From Xenococcaceae cyanobacterium MO_188.B32 (GTDB lineage: Bacteria; Cyanobacteriota; Cyanobacteriia; Cyanobacteriales; Xenococcaceae): a stretch of DNA of 64,000 nucleotides. Shown in pieces: positions 17,101-25,008 of the stretch. Each line of letters starts with the position of its first letter. The stretch's first letter is position 1. The position numbers and the translations under genes were made by a program. Location: contig JASJDJ010000007.1 of assembly GCA_030065635.1 (NCBI GenBank), forward strand, positions 1 to 64,000. The letters run 5' to 3'. The notes below the pieces were generated by a model, which saw only the letters and a list, made by a program, of their open reading frames with translations, was not told the origin of the DNA and ran no database searches.

Positions 17101-19207
17101 TGCTATCGCCTCCTTTTGGTAAGACTATAGGTAGAGTGAAGTAAAAAGTACTACCTCTTTCCAAACGACTTTTCGCCCAAATTTTTCCGTTGTGTTCTTC
17201 AATAATTTGACGACAAATAGCCAAACCCAAGCCAGTACCACCTTTTTTCCGAGAATCAGAAGAATCGACTTGCTGAAAACGCTCAAAGATAGTTTCTAGT
17301 TGATTGGCAGGAATGCCTTGTCCTTGATCTTTAACTTCAAAGGTGATGTAGGAAATTGATTTTTTTCTTTTAGTTGTTTTTCTCTGATATTTCCTCTTTG
17401 CCGATAGCCATACGGTACTATCAGGAGGAGAAAACTTAATTGCATTACTCACAAGATTGGTAAGAGTTTGTACAATGTAATCGGGATCTGCCCAAACCAT
17501 AAAATTAACAGGCTTAGCCAAGAGTTTAACTTCATGTTCTTGTGCCATAGTTTGCATAGTTTGGACAGCTTCAATCATTAATTCCTTGGCTTTACAGGCT
17601 TTTTTATTCATCTTGACTTTGCCTGATTGAATACTCTGTAAATCGAGAACATTGTTAACTAAGCGCACTAAACGTTCAGTTTGTTCATCCGCAATATTGA
17701 GCATTCGTTGTCCCTTACTAGAAAGGTTGCCTAGTTTACCTGTCGCCAGAATTTTGAGAGAACTGTGAATTGAAGTGAGAGGAGTACGTAATTCGTGACT
17801 GACAACAGAAATAAACTCGTCTTTCATCCGTTCGATCGCTTTTCGATCGCTAATATCACTGGTGAGAGCAAAAAATCCTTGTACTACATTCTTTTTACGT
17901 TCATTAAAATGGGGGATATAAGTAACACTAAGAGAATGAACCCATCCATCAAGGAGAATAATATCGGTTTCATAATTAACTGTTTGTCCTGATAGTGCTG
18001 TCTCTACATATTCGCGAATCTTCTGGTATTCTTCCTCTCCGTGAACTTTTTTAAGATGACAACCATCAATCTTAGTCGGAGAAAGTCCCAACCAGGTTTG
18101 ATAAACTTCATTATTGAAACGATAACGCTGTTGTTTATCTACATAGGCAATTAAAACTGGCAGTCCATTAGCGATCAGGCGTAATTGTTCTTCACTACGA
18201 CGTAAAGCTGCTTCTGCATCTAGTCGATCGTTAATTTCTTGTTGAAGATTGCTATTAGCTTCTCTTAACTTAGTGGTACGTTCAGCAACTAAGTCTTCTA
18301 AATTCTCTAGTAACTCTGCTTGAGATAAAGCAATCCCAATCTGATCTGCTAATTGCTGCATTAGTTCCAATTCAAAATCCGTCCACTGTCTGGGTGTGGC
18401 ACATTGATGAGCAATCAACAAACCCCATAATCGATCGCGATGTTGAGTTTCCTCAGTTTGGGATTTAAGATTTTGCAGAATAGGTACTACCAATTTGGCT
18501 TTTACCATCCACTCATCCATAAATTCAACTAGACATTCAGCTAATGCCTTGTCAGCACGATGGACATCCGCGATCGCTTGAACTCTCCCTTCTGCATATA
18601 ATTCTCGGTAATCTTCAGGAAAAACCTCTTCAGGAAACTCTACCCCTAGAATAGGAGCGTAATCAGGTAAAACTGCCTCGCTAATTGGCATACCAGTTCC
18701 ATTAGCAAAAACCTGATAAATTAGTACTCGATCTGCTTGGAGAATTCTTTGTACTTCTGTAACCGCAGTATGCAGGATTTCCTTAAGTTGAAGCGATTGA
18801 CGAATTTTGAGAGTAACATCGGAAAACAACTGCACTCTTTGGTGTTGGCGATGAAGTTCTGCTTCTGCTGCTCGTTGAAGATTAGTAACGTCTCTTAAAA
18901 CCAGTAAATTGTATTCAGGTAATAAATCCTTCACTCGACTATACTCTACAGTTTTGCTCTCGCCTTGGGGATGTAGAATTGGCATTTTGGCAATATCTTG
19001 ACCTTCCAAGTCCAAAGGACAAGTCACAAAGTTTCTTATAGATTGACCGATCAGTTCCTCTCTAGTCGAACCAAATAACTCGCAAGCCGAGGGATTAACT
19101 TCCACAAATCGCAAAGCGCGATCGATAATGATAATTGCTTCAAAGGAGCGTTCAAATACAGCTTGGAGCAATAATTTCTGTTCGGAAAAATCTCCTACTC
19201 GCTCCAT
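17090..19207 (-). CDS. Cyanobacteriochrome-like (RcaE-type) sensor histidine kinase
   Basis: A 705-residue soluble kinase. Order: N-terminal PAS (about 10-110), GAF (about 125-300), coiled coil, second PAS (about 335-455), HisKA with phosphoacceptor H471 in SHELRTPL, and HATPase with NLVSNAIKF, DQGQGIP and GTGLGLAI. The GAF is of bilin-binding type: Cys225 is at the canonical chromophore position in AECLVEFMDEW, followed by KAKLVVPIL and LWGLLIAHQC. The residue after the cysteine is Leu rather than the more usual His. GAF-PAS-kinase architecture, overlap with an RcaF-like gene and an RcaC-like gene downstream all point to the green/red photoreceptor RcaE. Chromophore binding and colour are inferred. 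Confidence 0.8.
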   Translation of the reverse strand: MERVGDFSEQKLLLQAVFERSFEAIIIIDRALRFVEVNPSACELFGSTREELIGQSIRNFVTCPLDLEGQDIAKMPILHPQGESKTVEYSRVKDLLPEYNLLVLRDVTNLQRAAEAELHRQHQRVQLFSDVTLKIRQSLQLKEILHTAVTEVQRILQADRVLIYQVFANGTGMPISEAVLPDYAPILGVEFPEEVFPEDYRELYAEGRVQAIADVHRADKALAECLVEFMDEWMVKAKLVVPILQNLKSQTEETQHRDRLWGLLIAHQCATPRQWTDFELELMQQLADQIGIALSQAELLENLEDLVAERTTKLREANSNLQQEINDRLDAEAALRRSEEQLRLIANGLPVLIAYVDKQQRYRFNNEVYQTWLGLSPTKIDGCHLKKVHGEEEYQKIREYVETALSGQTVNYETDIILLDGWVHSLSVTYIPHFNERKKNVVQGFFALTSDISDRKAIERMKDEFISVVSHELRTPLTSIHSSLKILATGKLGNLSSKGQRMLNIADEQTERLVRLVNNVLDLQSIQSGKVKMNKKACKAKELMIEAVQTMQTMAQEHEVKLLAKPVNFMVWADPDYIVQTLTNLVSNAIKFSPPDSTVWLSAKRKYQRKTTKRKKSISYITFEVKDQGQGIPANQLETIFERFQQVDSSDSRKKGGTGLGLAICRQIIEEHNGKIWAKSRLERGSTFYFTLPIVLPKGGDSNDQ

Positions 19208-19316
19208 AATTAAAAGATTATTAAAGTTTTTTACTGATGGTAACGCAAATTAAAGTTTCTTAAATCAAAGCTTCAATAAAATTAATTTATGGAAAAATCG
19301 TAACTCCGAACTCATA

Positions 19317-20066
19317 TTAGGGAGCATCAAACAACATAGTATTCATGTACTGCTCTGTCCAAGTCTGACCCAAAGACTTTGCCAATACCCTGCGCGTCTT
19401 ATCATTCTGTTGCTGCTGAGTGCAATAATAACGTTGTCCTGCCAAAAGTTCTGTTTTCTCAAAGCTAGAAGTTACGGGACAGGTAACTATAGCCATTTGA
19501 CAGTGCAAAGTTAAAAACTGTCTAACTCGATAAAGAAACAGTCTTTCTTCTTCAGCATTTATAGGACGGACAAATAGACAAAATTTAGAAAAAATATTGC
19601 CCCATGGTGGTAAATCTCTGGGTTGAGAAAATTCAACAGGAAGAAGATTAGCTAAGACATATCGATAAGCCTTAGGTAAAATGCAATTTTGAGTAACAGG
19701 AGATAGATCGACGATCGCAGCCGAAATTCCCTTTTGACTACCAACAAGATCGACCCCAAATATAGGTAGAGGATAATTAGGACGGGGAAACATTACACAA
19801 TGGAGAATATCCAAGCGATCGCCAACTTGTGCCAACTCCAAATGTAACTTACGAAACTGAGGAGTTTGATAGCAGTGATTTTCGATAATTAGCTTTTCTC
19901 CTTCCAAATTCCCTTCCACATAACCAAGGTCTTCGGGGATATCATAGGGGGATAGATTTAAGTTACGTTCCCAAATCTCTTCGATAAAATCTGCCAATTT
20001 ACGAATGAGAATGTGTTGACGTTCTCTGAGAGAAGATTGAATAGTTGTAACCATTGCCTTAAGCAT
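19317..20066 (-). CDS. pcyA: Phycocyanobilin:ferredoxin oxidoreductase, copy 1
   Basis: Reduces biliverdin IXalpha to phycocyanobilin in a four-electron, ferredoxin-dependent reaction; phycocyanobilin is the chromophore of phycocyanin and of cyanobacteriochromes. The 249 residues carry [35 protein letters not shown] and [10 protein letters not shown]. The catalytic histidine and glutamate (HLE), second histidine and the aspartate (here GVDLV) are all present, as is C-terminal NDKTRRVL. It is more diverged than copy 2 (56383-57150): GCDIVAG is GVDLVGS here. It sits between the photoreceptor relay and the phycocyanin operon, on the same strand. The start could also be the Met four codons later. 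Confidence 0.92.
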   Translation of the reverse strand: MLKAMVTTIQSSLRERQHILIRKLADFIEEIWERNLNLSPYDIPEDLGYVEGNLEGEKLIIENHCYQTPQFRKLHLELAQVGDRLDILHCVMFPRPNYPLPIFGVDLVGSQKGISAAIVDLSPVTQNCILPKAYRYVLANLLPVEFSQPRDLPPWGNIFSKFCLFVRPINAEEERLFLYRVRQFLTLHCQMAIVTCPVTSSFEKTELLAGQRYYCTQQQQNDKTRRVLAKSLGQTWTEQYMNTMLFDAP

Positions 20067-20082
20067 GAATTATGAGGAATAA

Positions 20083-20213
20083 GTAGGGGCGAATGGTGAA
20101 GCACTTGCGGGGGTGAAGCATTGCCGCCAAAGGGGGTCTCCCCCATGAGCAAATGCTGAAAGGGTTCCCCGACATAAGCAAAGTGCTTCACCCGAAGGGC
20201 CATTCGCCCCTAC
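20083..20213. repeat. 131-bp palindromic element between cpcD and pcyA
   Basis: Perfect 14-base ends, GTAGGGGCGAATGG and its complement, enclose further inverted blocks (TGAAGCACTT with AAGTGCTTCA) and GC-rich internal hairpins. Related fragments (CCCTTCGCCCCTAC) occur near 20610. It resembles a MITE or large REP-type element and could affect read-through from the cpc operon into pcyA. Confidence 0.7.
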
Positions 20214-20243
20214 AGTAATTGCTTTCCAATAAATTGCTAATCA

Positions 20244-20516
20244 CTAATTAGTTTCATCAACAGCATTAGAATCATTACTTTCAGATGCACCTAGAGGTTT
20301 GATATTAACGATCGAGCCTCCCATGCGGGTAATGCGTAGCATTTCTTCATTCATACGATTGTAAGGAACTTGAATAAAAACGTTACTACTATTACGGAAA
20401 GGATAACTATTGCGATCGTTTTGGGTGTTTTGCCTTAATCCAGTTACCTCATAGACAAAAATACGGTTTTTAGCAGCGGAACTAGTTCTACCACCGAATA
20501 CAGATTGACCCAACAT
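20244..20516 (-). CDS. cpcD: Phycobilisome rod-capping linker
   Basis: A 90-residue CpcD-domain protein that sits at the membrane-distal end of the phycocyanin rod and limits its length. The pattern is clear: MLGQSVFGG start, RIFVYEVTGLRQN, YPFRNSSNVFIQVPYNRMNEEMLRITRMGGSIVNI. It is the last gene of the cpcBA-linker operon, 125 bases after the preceding linker. The C-terminal 15 residues are polar and variable. Confidence 0.94.
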   Translation of the reverse strand: MLGQSVFGGRTSSAAKNRIFVYEVTGLRQNTQNDRNSYPFRNSSNVFIQVPYNRMNEEMLRITRMGGSIVNIKPLGASESNDSNAVDETN

Positions 20517-20641
20517 TTTTTTATCTCCTTCTATTCAAATTAAAATCAGTACTAACTACTGTACGGACGTTCCCTGGAACGTCCCTACTACCTACTTGCA
20601 CAGACGAACAGCCCTTCGCCCCTACAATTTGAGCATTATTA

Positions 20642-21502
20642 CTAAGCCAAAGTAACGCTAGCAACCTTACCGCCCATTTTGTTGATTCGTTGGAGAGTGG
20701 GTGTTAACTGTTCGTAAGAAACTAATAACGCCCGACTGGCACGGCGTACTTTCGGGTATCCCGCTAAACTCATACCCGCGATCTCAACCCGATAGATGCG
20801 ACCTTCCTTGTTAGAATTTCTAAAGGTGCGCTCTGGAGTAACCCCACGATTAGAATCTTGATATGCCCAACCGCTACCACCACCAGAAGGGGCAACAACT
20901 GCTGAGGCATTATTTTGAGCTAGTTCTTTTGCCAACCGAGATGGTTTACCTGCCACTTGAGCGCGATCGCTATTAGCATAGCCCCGATAAAGTTGGAACA
21001 TACGGGTAAAGCCAACAGTTTTTTGCTGAGTTTGAGTATTAAAACCTCGGTAATAGGGAACAATATCATCCCCAAAGTTTTCATCGTATTCAGCAGAATC
21101 AATATAATCATCAATATCTGCCTCAAAACCTTTATTCTGATAGAGATCGAGGTGGTAAATTACCTCAGATTCATCATAGGGTGCGCGACCGAGTAAATGT
21201 TTTAAGTTCAACTCGATCACTCTGGTTTGAAAATTGTTGTAAAGAAACTTGGTTTTATATAGTTCTGATTTTGCTACTGCCCTTACAAAGTCCCGTACCG
21301 TAATTGAGCCATTACAGAGTAAAGATTCTGTAGCCGTCAACCGTTCAGAAGCCATAATATAATCATTGCCCAGCACTTGACGGTAAACTGCGCGAATAAC
21401 TGCCTGAATATTTTCTTGACTACTGTTATAGCGTAATTCTAACGGTTGACTATCGTTGAAGGCAGAAACTCCGAGACGAGATGCTGCTGCTGTAATTGCC
21501 AC
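20642..21502 (-). CDS. cpcC: Phycocyanin-associated rod linker (CpcC-type), third in operon
   Basis: A 286-residue linker with an N-terminal PBS-linker domain (about residues 15-180; [48 protein letters not shown]) and a C-terminal CpcD-like domain (about 230-284). It joins adjacent phycocyanin hexamers in the rod and tunes energy flow. It starts [15 protein letters not shown] like its paralogues, but its CpcD-like domain differs most from the other two ([15 protein letters not shown], ending [13 protein letters not shown]), so it probably occupies a different rod position. Confidence 0.92.
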   Translation of the reverse strand: MAITAAASRLGVSAFNDSQPLELRYNSSQENIQAVIRAVYRQVLGNDYIMASERLTATESLLCNGSITVRDFVRAVAKSELYKTKFLYNNFQTRVIELNLKHLLGRAPYDESEVIYHLDLYQNKGFEADIDDYIDSAEYDENFGDDIVPYYRGFNTQTQQKTVGFTRMFQLYRGYANSDRAQVAGKPSRLAKELAQNNASAVVAPSGGGSGWAYQDSNRGVTPERTFRNSNKEGRIYRVEIAGMSLAGYPKVRRASRALLVSYEQLTPTLQRINKMGGKVASVTLA

Positions 21503-21702
21503 TTATGTTTCTCCTATCTATGAGTAGACATTTTCAAGACTGCTTTCAAACACCAATTCAGTATTCACACTTCTTGGTTGAATAAGATAAAAGAGAAGGA
21601 AAAGAGTGGGAAAACAAAGGATTTTGAGCAAATTTCCTCTTTGTCTACCTTGTCTACCTTGTCTCTCTAATCCAGGATGTTTGCGATCGCTGAATCGACA
21701 CT

Positions 21703-22521
21703 CTAGGCATTGGTAATACTTAGAACTTGGCAGCCTTTTTGATTGAGTTTTTGTAAAGTTGCAGAAAGTCTTTCGTAAGGTACGACATACTCTTTCAAAC
21801 TACGACGCAGTTGGGGCGATCTTCCCCTTGCTCCCTGAGTAACCCGAAGTCGATATAAATTACTTCGCTCGGTGGTAGTCGTACCAGATAGAGAGCCTCC
21901 ACCTCCTGGACTACGAACAGGAGTTGCTATATTGCGAGCTAAATCGTAGGTTAAACGAGGTCTACCCGTATTACCTTGAGCGCGATCGCTATTAGCATAA
22001 CCCCGATACAATTGAAACATACGAGTAAAGCCTACAGTTTTTTGCTGGGTTTGGGTAGCAAAACCTCGATAGTAGGGAACAATGTTTTCACCAAAGTTTT
22101 GTAGGTATTCCGCTGAGTCGATATAAGAATCAATATCTTTCTCAAAACCTTCATTTTGATAGATATCTAGATGCTCGATAATTTCAGATTCATCATAGGG
22201 TGCGCGACCGAGGAGATGCTTAAAATTCAACTCAATGGTGCGGGGATGATAGTTGTTATAGAAGAATTTTGACTTGTATAATTCTGATTTAGCCACCGAG
22301 CGGACAAAATCTCGTACATTTATAGAACCATTACAGAGCAAAGATTCTGTAGAGGTAAGACGCTCAGAAAGCATTACATAATCGTTGCCCAAAACTTGAC
22401 GATAAACTGCTTTGATAGCTGCTTGGGCATTTTCTTGCGTCCAGTTAGAACGCAGTTCCAAAGGTTCAAGAGTGCTAAAAGCTGAAACTCCCAGACTAGA
22501 AGCTTCATAAGTAATTGCCAC
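21703..22521 (-). CDS. cpcC: Phycocyanin-associated rod linker (CpcC-type), second in operon
   Basis: A 272-residue rod linker with PBS-linker domain ([26 protein letters not shown]) and C-terminal CpcD-like domain ending [15 protein letters not shown]. It is closest to the 22567-23385 copy, sharing nearly all of the [20 protein letters not shown] block and the QKGCQ tail, which points to a tandem duplication. The spacer to the next linker is 200 bases, against only 45 bases to the upstream linker. Confidence 0.92.
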   Translation of the reverse strand: MAITYEASSLGVSAFSTLEPLELRSNWTQENAQAAIKAVYRQVLGNDYVMLSERLTSTESLLCNGSINVRDFVRSVAKSELYKSKFFYNNYHPRTIELNFKHLLGRAPYDESEIIEHLDIYQNEGFEKDIDSYIDSAEYLQNFGENIVPYYRGFATQTQQKTVGFTRMFQLYRGYANSDRAQGNTGRPRLTYDLARNIATPVRSPGGGGSLSGTTTTERSNLYRLRVTQGARGRSPQLRRSLKEYVVPYERLSATLQKLNQKGCQVLSITNA

Positions 22522-22566
22522 TAATATTTCTCCTATGTTTATAGACTATTCAAGACTGCTATTAAT

Positions 22567-23385
22567 TCAAGCATTAGTAATACTGAGAATTTGACAACCT
22601 TTTTGATTGAGTTGTCGTAAAGTCAGAGAGAGTCTTTCGTAAGGAACGACATATTCATTTATAGTGCGTCGGAGTTGGGGAGCTTTTCCTGTCGCTCTTT
22701 GAGTTGTTCGTAGTCTATACAACCCTTCTCTTTCAGTAGCTTCTTTGCCCTTGAGTACTTTTCCTCGACTCGCACTAAGTATAGGAGTTGGTAGATTACG
22801 AGCCAAATCGTAAGTTAAACGAGGGCTACCCGTATTACTTTGAGCGCGATCGCTATTGGCGTAGCCTTTATACAGCTGAAACATACGAGTAAAGCCTACT
22901 GTTTTCTGTCCTCGTTGAGTAGAAAAGCCCCGATAGTATGGGACGATATTGTCACCAAAATTCTCAACATACTCATCAGAATCGATATAGGAATCTATAT
23001 CTGCCTCAAAACCTTCATTCTGATAGATGTCGAGATGCTGAACTATCTCAGATTCATCATAGACGGCACGACCGAGCAAGTGTTTAAAGTTTAACTCGAT
23101 GGTGCGAGGATGATAATTGTTATAAAAGAATTTTTCCTTGTATAGTTCTGATTTCGCTACTGCCCTCACGAACTCCCGTAATGAAATCGAGCGATCGCGC
23201 AATAAAGACTCAGCACTAGTAAGGCGTTCGGAGTTCATCAGATGATCGTTGCCCAAAACTTGTCGATAGACAGCATCGATCGCAATTTTAATATCCTCTA
23301 GACTACTAGTAGAACGTAATTCTACTAAACTGCTATCTTTAAAGGCCGAGACTCCCAGACGAGATGCTGCTGCTGTAATTGCCAC
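22567..23385 (-). CDS. cpcC: Phycocyanin-associated rod linker (CpcC-type), first in operon
   Basis: A 272-residue rod linker, the first after cpcA. PBS-linker domain at about 15-180 ([34 protein letters not shown]), a variable basic hinge ([14 protein letters not shown]), and a CpcD-like domain ending [16 protein letters not shown]. It is separated from cpcA by an intrinsic terminator (23496-23570), so its expression should be lower than that of cpcBA, matching the few linkers needed per rod. Confidence 0.92.
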   Translation of the reverse strand: MAITAAASRLGVSAFKDSSLVELRSTSSLEDIKIAIDAVYRQVLGNDHLMNSERLTSAESLLRDRSISLREFVRAVAKSELYKEKFFYNNYHPRTIELNFKHLLGRAVYDESEIVQHLDIYQNEGFEADIDSYIDSDEYVENFGDNIVPYYRGFSTQRGQKTVGFTRMFQLYKGYANSDRAQSNTGSPRLTYDLARNLPTPILSASRGKVLKGKEATEREGLYRLRTTQRATGKAPQLRRTINEYVVPYERLSLTLRQLNQKGCQILSITNA

Positions 23386-23495
23386 CGGTCATACTCCTAT
23401 ATTTTGTTTATTTGTTTTGTTAAAAACTAGTTAATAGTCTTTGTTCTTTAGTTTCTTGCTAATAACTAATTACTAAGAACTAAAAACTTCTAGTT

Positions 23496-23570
23496 AAAAA
23501 AAACTGCTCGGAACTACAGGCAATCGTCAAACAACAAAATGCGCTCGATAATCACCTGCTATTCCGAGCA
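23496..23570 (-). terminator. Intrinsic terminator/attenuator after cpcA
   Basis: On the transcribed strand, arms TGCTCGGAA...CAGG and CCTG...TTCCGAGCA (nine plus four pairs around a small internal loop) enclose about 34 bases and are followed directly by GTTTTTTTT. The stem starts about 12 bases after the cpcA stop. Partial termination here would give abundant cpcBA message and less linker message. Confidence 0.8.
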
Positions 23571-23582
23571 ACTAGAAAAAAT

Positions 23583-24071
23583 CTAGCTGAGAGCGTTAAT
23601 AGCGTACTCAATATAGGAGTTAGCTTCTACAGCAGGGTCGCCACTTAAACCGTGGTTTGCTTTAATATATTTGAGAGCTTCTACATACCAGCTAGGAGAT
23701 AATTCAAAAGTAGCGTTAATTTCAGCCACTCCAGCAATCAAATAATCATCCATGGGACCAGTACCACCTGCAACCAAACAGTAGGTGATCATCCGTAAAT
23801 AGTAGCCGATATCACGAGCGCACTTAGCTTTACCTTCAGGAGTAGAAGCATAGTTTGGTCCCTGCATTTGAGTAGTGTAGGGAAACTTTTGGTAAACTGC
23901 TTGAGCAGCACCATTAACTAAGCTTTCAGCTTTGTTAGTCAGAGCTTGAGCAGCTTCTAAACTAGCGTTAGCTTGACGAAAACGACCAAAAGCAACTTGA
24001 ATTTCGCTGCTGCTGAGGAAGCGTCCTTGAGAGTCTGCAGTAGATACTGCTTCTGTAATGGGGGTTTTCAT
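23583..24071 (-). CDS. cpcA: Phycocyanin alpha subunit
   Basis: Alpha chain of C-phycocyanin, a globin-like light-harvesting protein in the phycobilisome rods. With the ATG at 24071 it has 162 residues, the family length, starts [19 protein letters not shown], and places the bilin cysteine at C84 in [11 protein letters not shown]. An upstream in-frame ATG at 24110 would add 13 residues with no family match and is rejected. It lies 63 bases after cpcB. Confidence 0.97.
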   Translation of the reverse strand: MKTPITEAVSTADSQGRFLSSSEIQVAFGRFRQANASLEAAQALTNKAESLVNGAAQAVYQKFPYTTQMQGPNYASTPEGKAKCARDIGYYLRMITYCLVAGGTGPMDDYLIAGVAEINATFELSPSWYVEALKYIKANHGLSGDPAVEANSYIEYAINALS

Positions 24072-24134
24072 AGTGTTATGCACCTCTGAATAAATTTCTA
24101 CTATCGACAACTAAACGATGAAACAAGGAGACAA

Positions 24135-24653
24135 CTATCCAACTGCTGCTGCTGCGCGATCGAAATAACTACCTAATTCCGACATCAAAGAACTACAATC
24201 TCCTTGAGTTATGCCATCTCTGTCATTAGCAATGGCGATGGCAGCATTTTTCATTTTGTTGACAGCCTCAGATACTGAACCACCAGGAACACCCAAAGCT
24301 ACATAAGTTTCCCGTAAACCATTCAAACAACGATCTTCTAGAACACTTCCATCACCAGAAAACATAGCGTAAGTTACGTAACGCAAGATAATTTCCATAT
24401 CTCGCAAACAAGCTGCCATCCGTCGGTTAGTGTAAGCATTACCACCAGGAGCAATTAACTGAGGTTGTTCGGCAAACAGAACACGAGCAGCATTAGCAAC
24501 AATAGCAGAAGAGTTACCAGTGATGCGGTTCACCACATCCATGCGTTTGTTACTTTCCGCTACCATATTTCTGAGCGCATCAAATTGACTGCTATTAAGA
24601 TAGTCACCTCTGGCATCAGCTTGAGAAATAACTCTGGTAAATGCGTCAAACAT
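24135..24653 (-). CDS. cpcB: Phycocyanin beta subunit
   Basis: Beta chain of C-phycocyanin, 172 residues. It carries the two bilin-binding cysteines C82 ([13 protein letters not shown]) and C153 (TQGDCSSL), and Asn72 (GGNAYTN), which is N-methylated in characterised phycocyanins. It is the first gene of the cpc operon; an AGGAGA ribosome-binding site lies seven bases upstream of the ATG. A 355-base leader/promoter region with an L-box-like element precedes it. Confidence 0.97.
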   Translation of the reverse strand: MFDAFTRVISQADARGDYLNSSQFDALRNMVAESNKRMDVVNRITGNSSAIVANAARVLFAEQPQLIAPGGNAYTNRRMAACLRDMEIILRYVTYAMFSGDGSVLEDRCLNGLRETYVALGVPGGSVSEAVNKMKNAAIAIANDRDGITQGDCSSLMSELGSYFDRAAAAVG

Positions 24654-25008
24654 TAAAATTTCTCCTGAATAATCAAATTTTTAGAGACCTGAATCCTAAC
24701 CAACGTTCACAGCAATCTATGAGGTTTAGGCAGAGCTAAAAACAAGTTAAATGTAGAACCTAATACTTTTATTCATGAATTAACCCAAAAATTAGCTCTA
24801 GTAATTTTTTGAGTTAGGAATTCAGTGGCTTTTGGACTAAGACTATTCAAGCAATGTCTTTGTGCAATTTTCGTGCAGTTTTAGAGATAAATACTAAACT
24901 ATTGTTGTTTTTTGTAACTAAAGATTAAGCAGAAATGGGCATAATACTCAATCCTGTTGAAATGCACCATTTAAAAGTTATTTAAATAAGCAATGCGGAT
25001 TTATGGGA
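24654..25008 (-). promoter_or_regulatory. cpc operon promoter and long leader
   Basis: 355 bases without a gene between glpK and cpcB. The cpcB-proximal part is AT-rich and would be a long 5' leader, as is usual for cpc operons. An L-box-like direct repeat lies at 24861-24878. I could not assign the transcription start with confidence. Confidence 0.6.
24861..24878 (-). promoter_or_regulatory. L-box-like direct repeat upstream of cpcB
   Basis: On the cpcB strand the sequence is CTGCACG-AAAA-TTGCACA. The RcaC-binding L-box of chromatic acclimation is, from memory, TTGCACA-N4-TTGCACA; here the cpcB-proximal half is exact, the distal half matches 5 of 7, and the spacing is exact. It lies about 210 bases upstream of the cpcB start codon. 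Confidence 0.6.

Noticed and set aside
20067-20243. L-box upstream of pcyA copy 1
   Set aside because: No TTGCACA half-sites with correct spacing; the region is taken up by the palindromic element.
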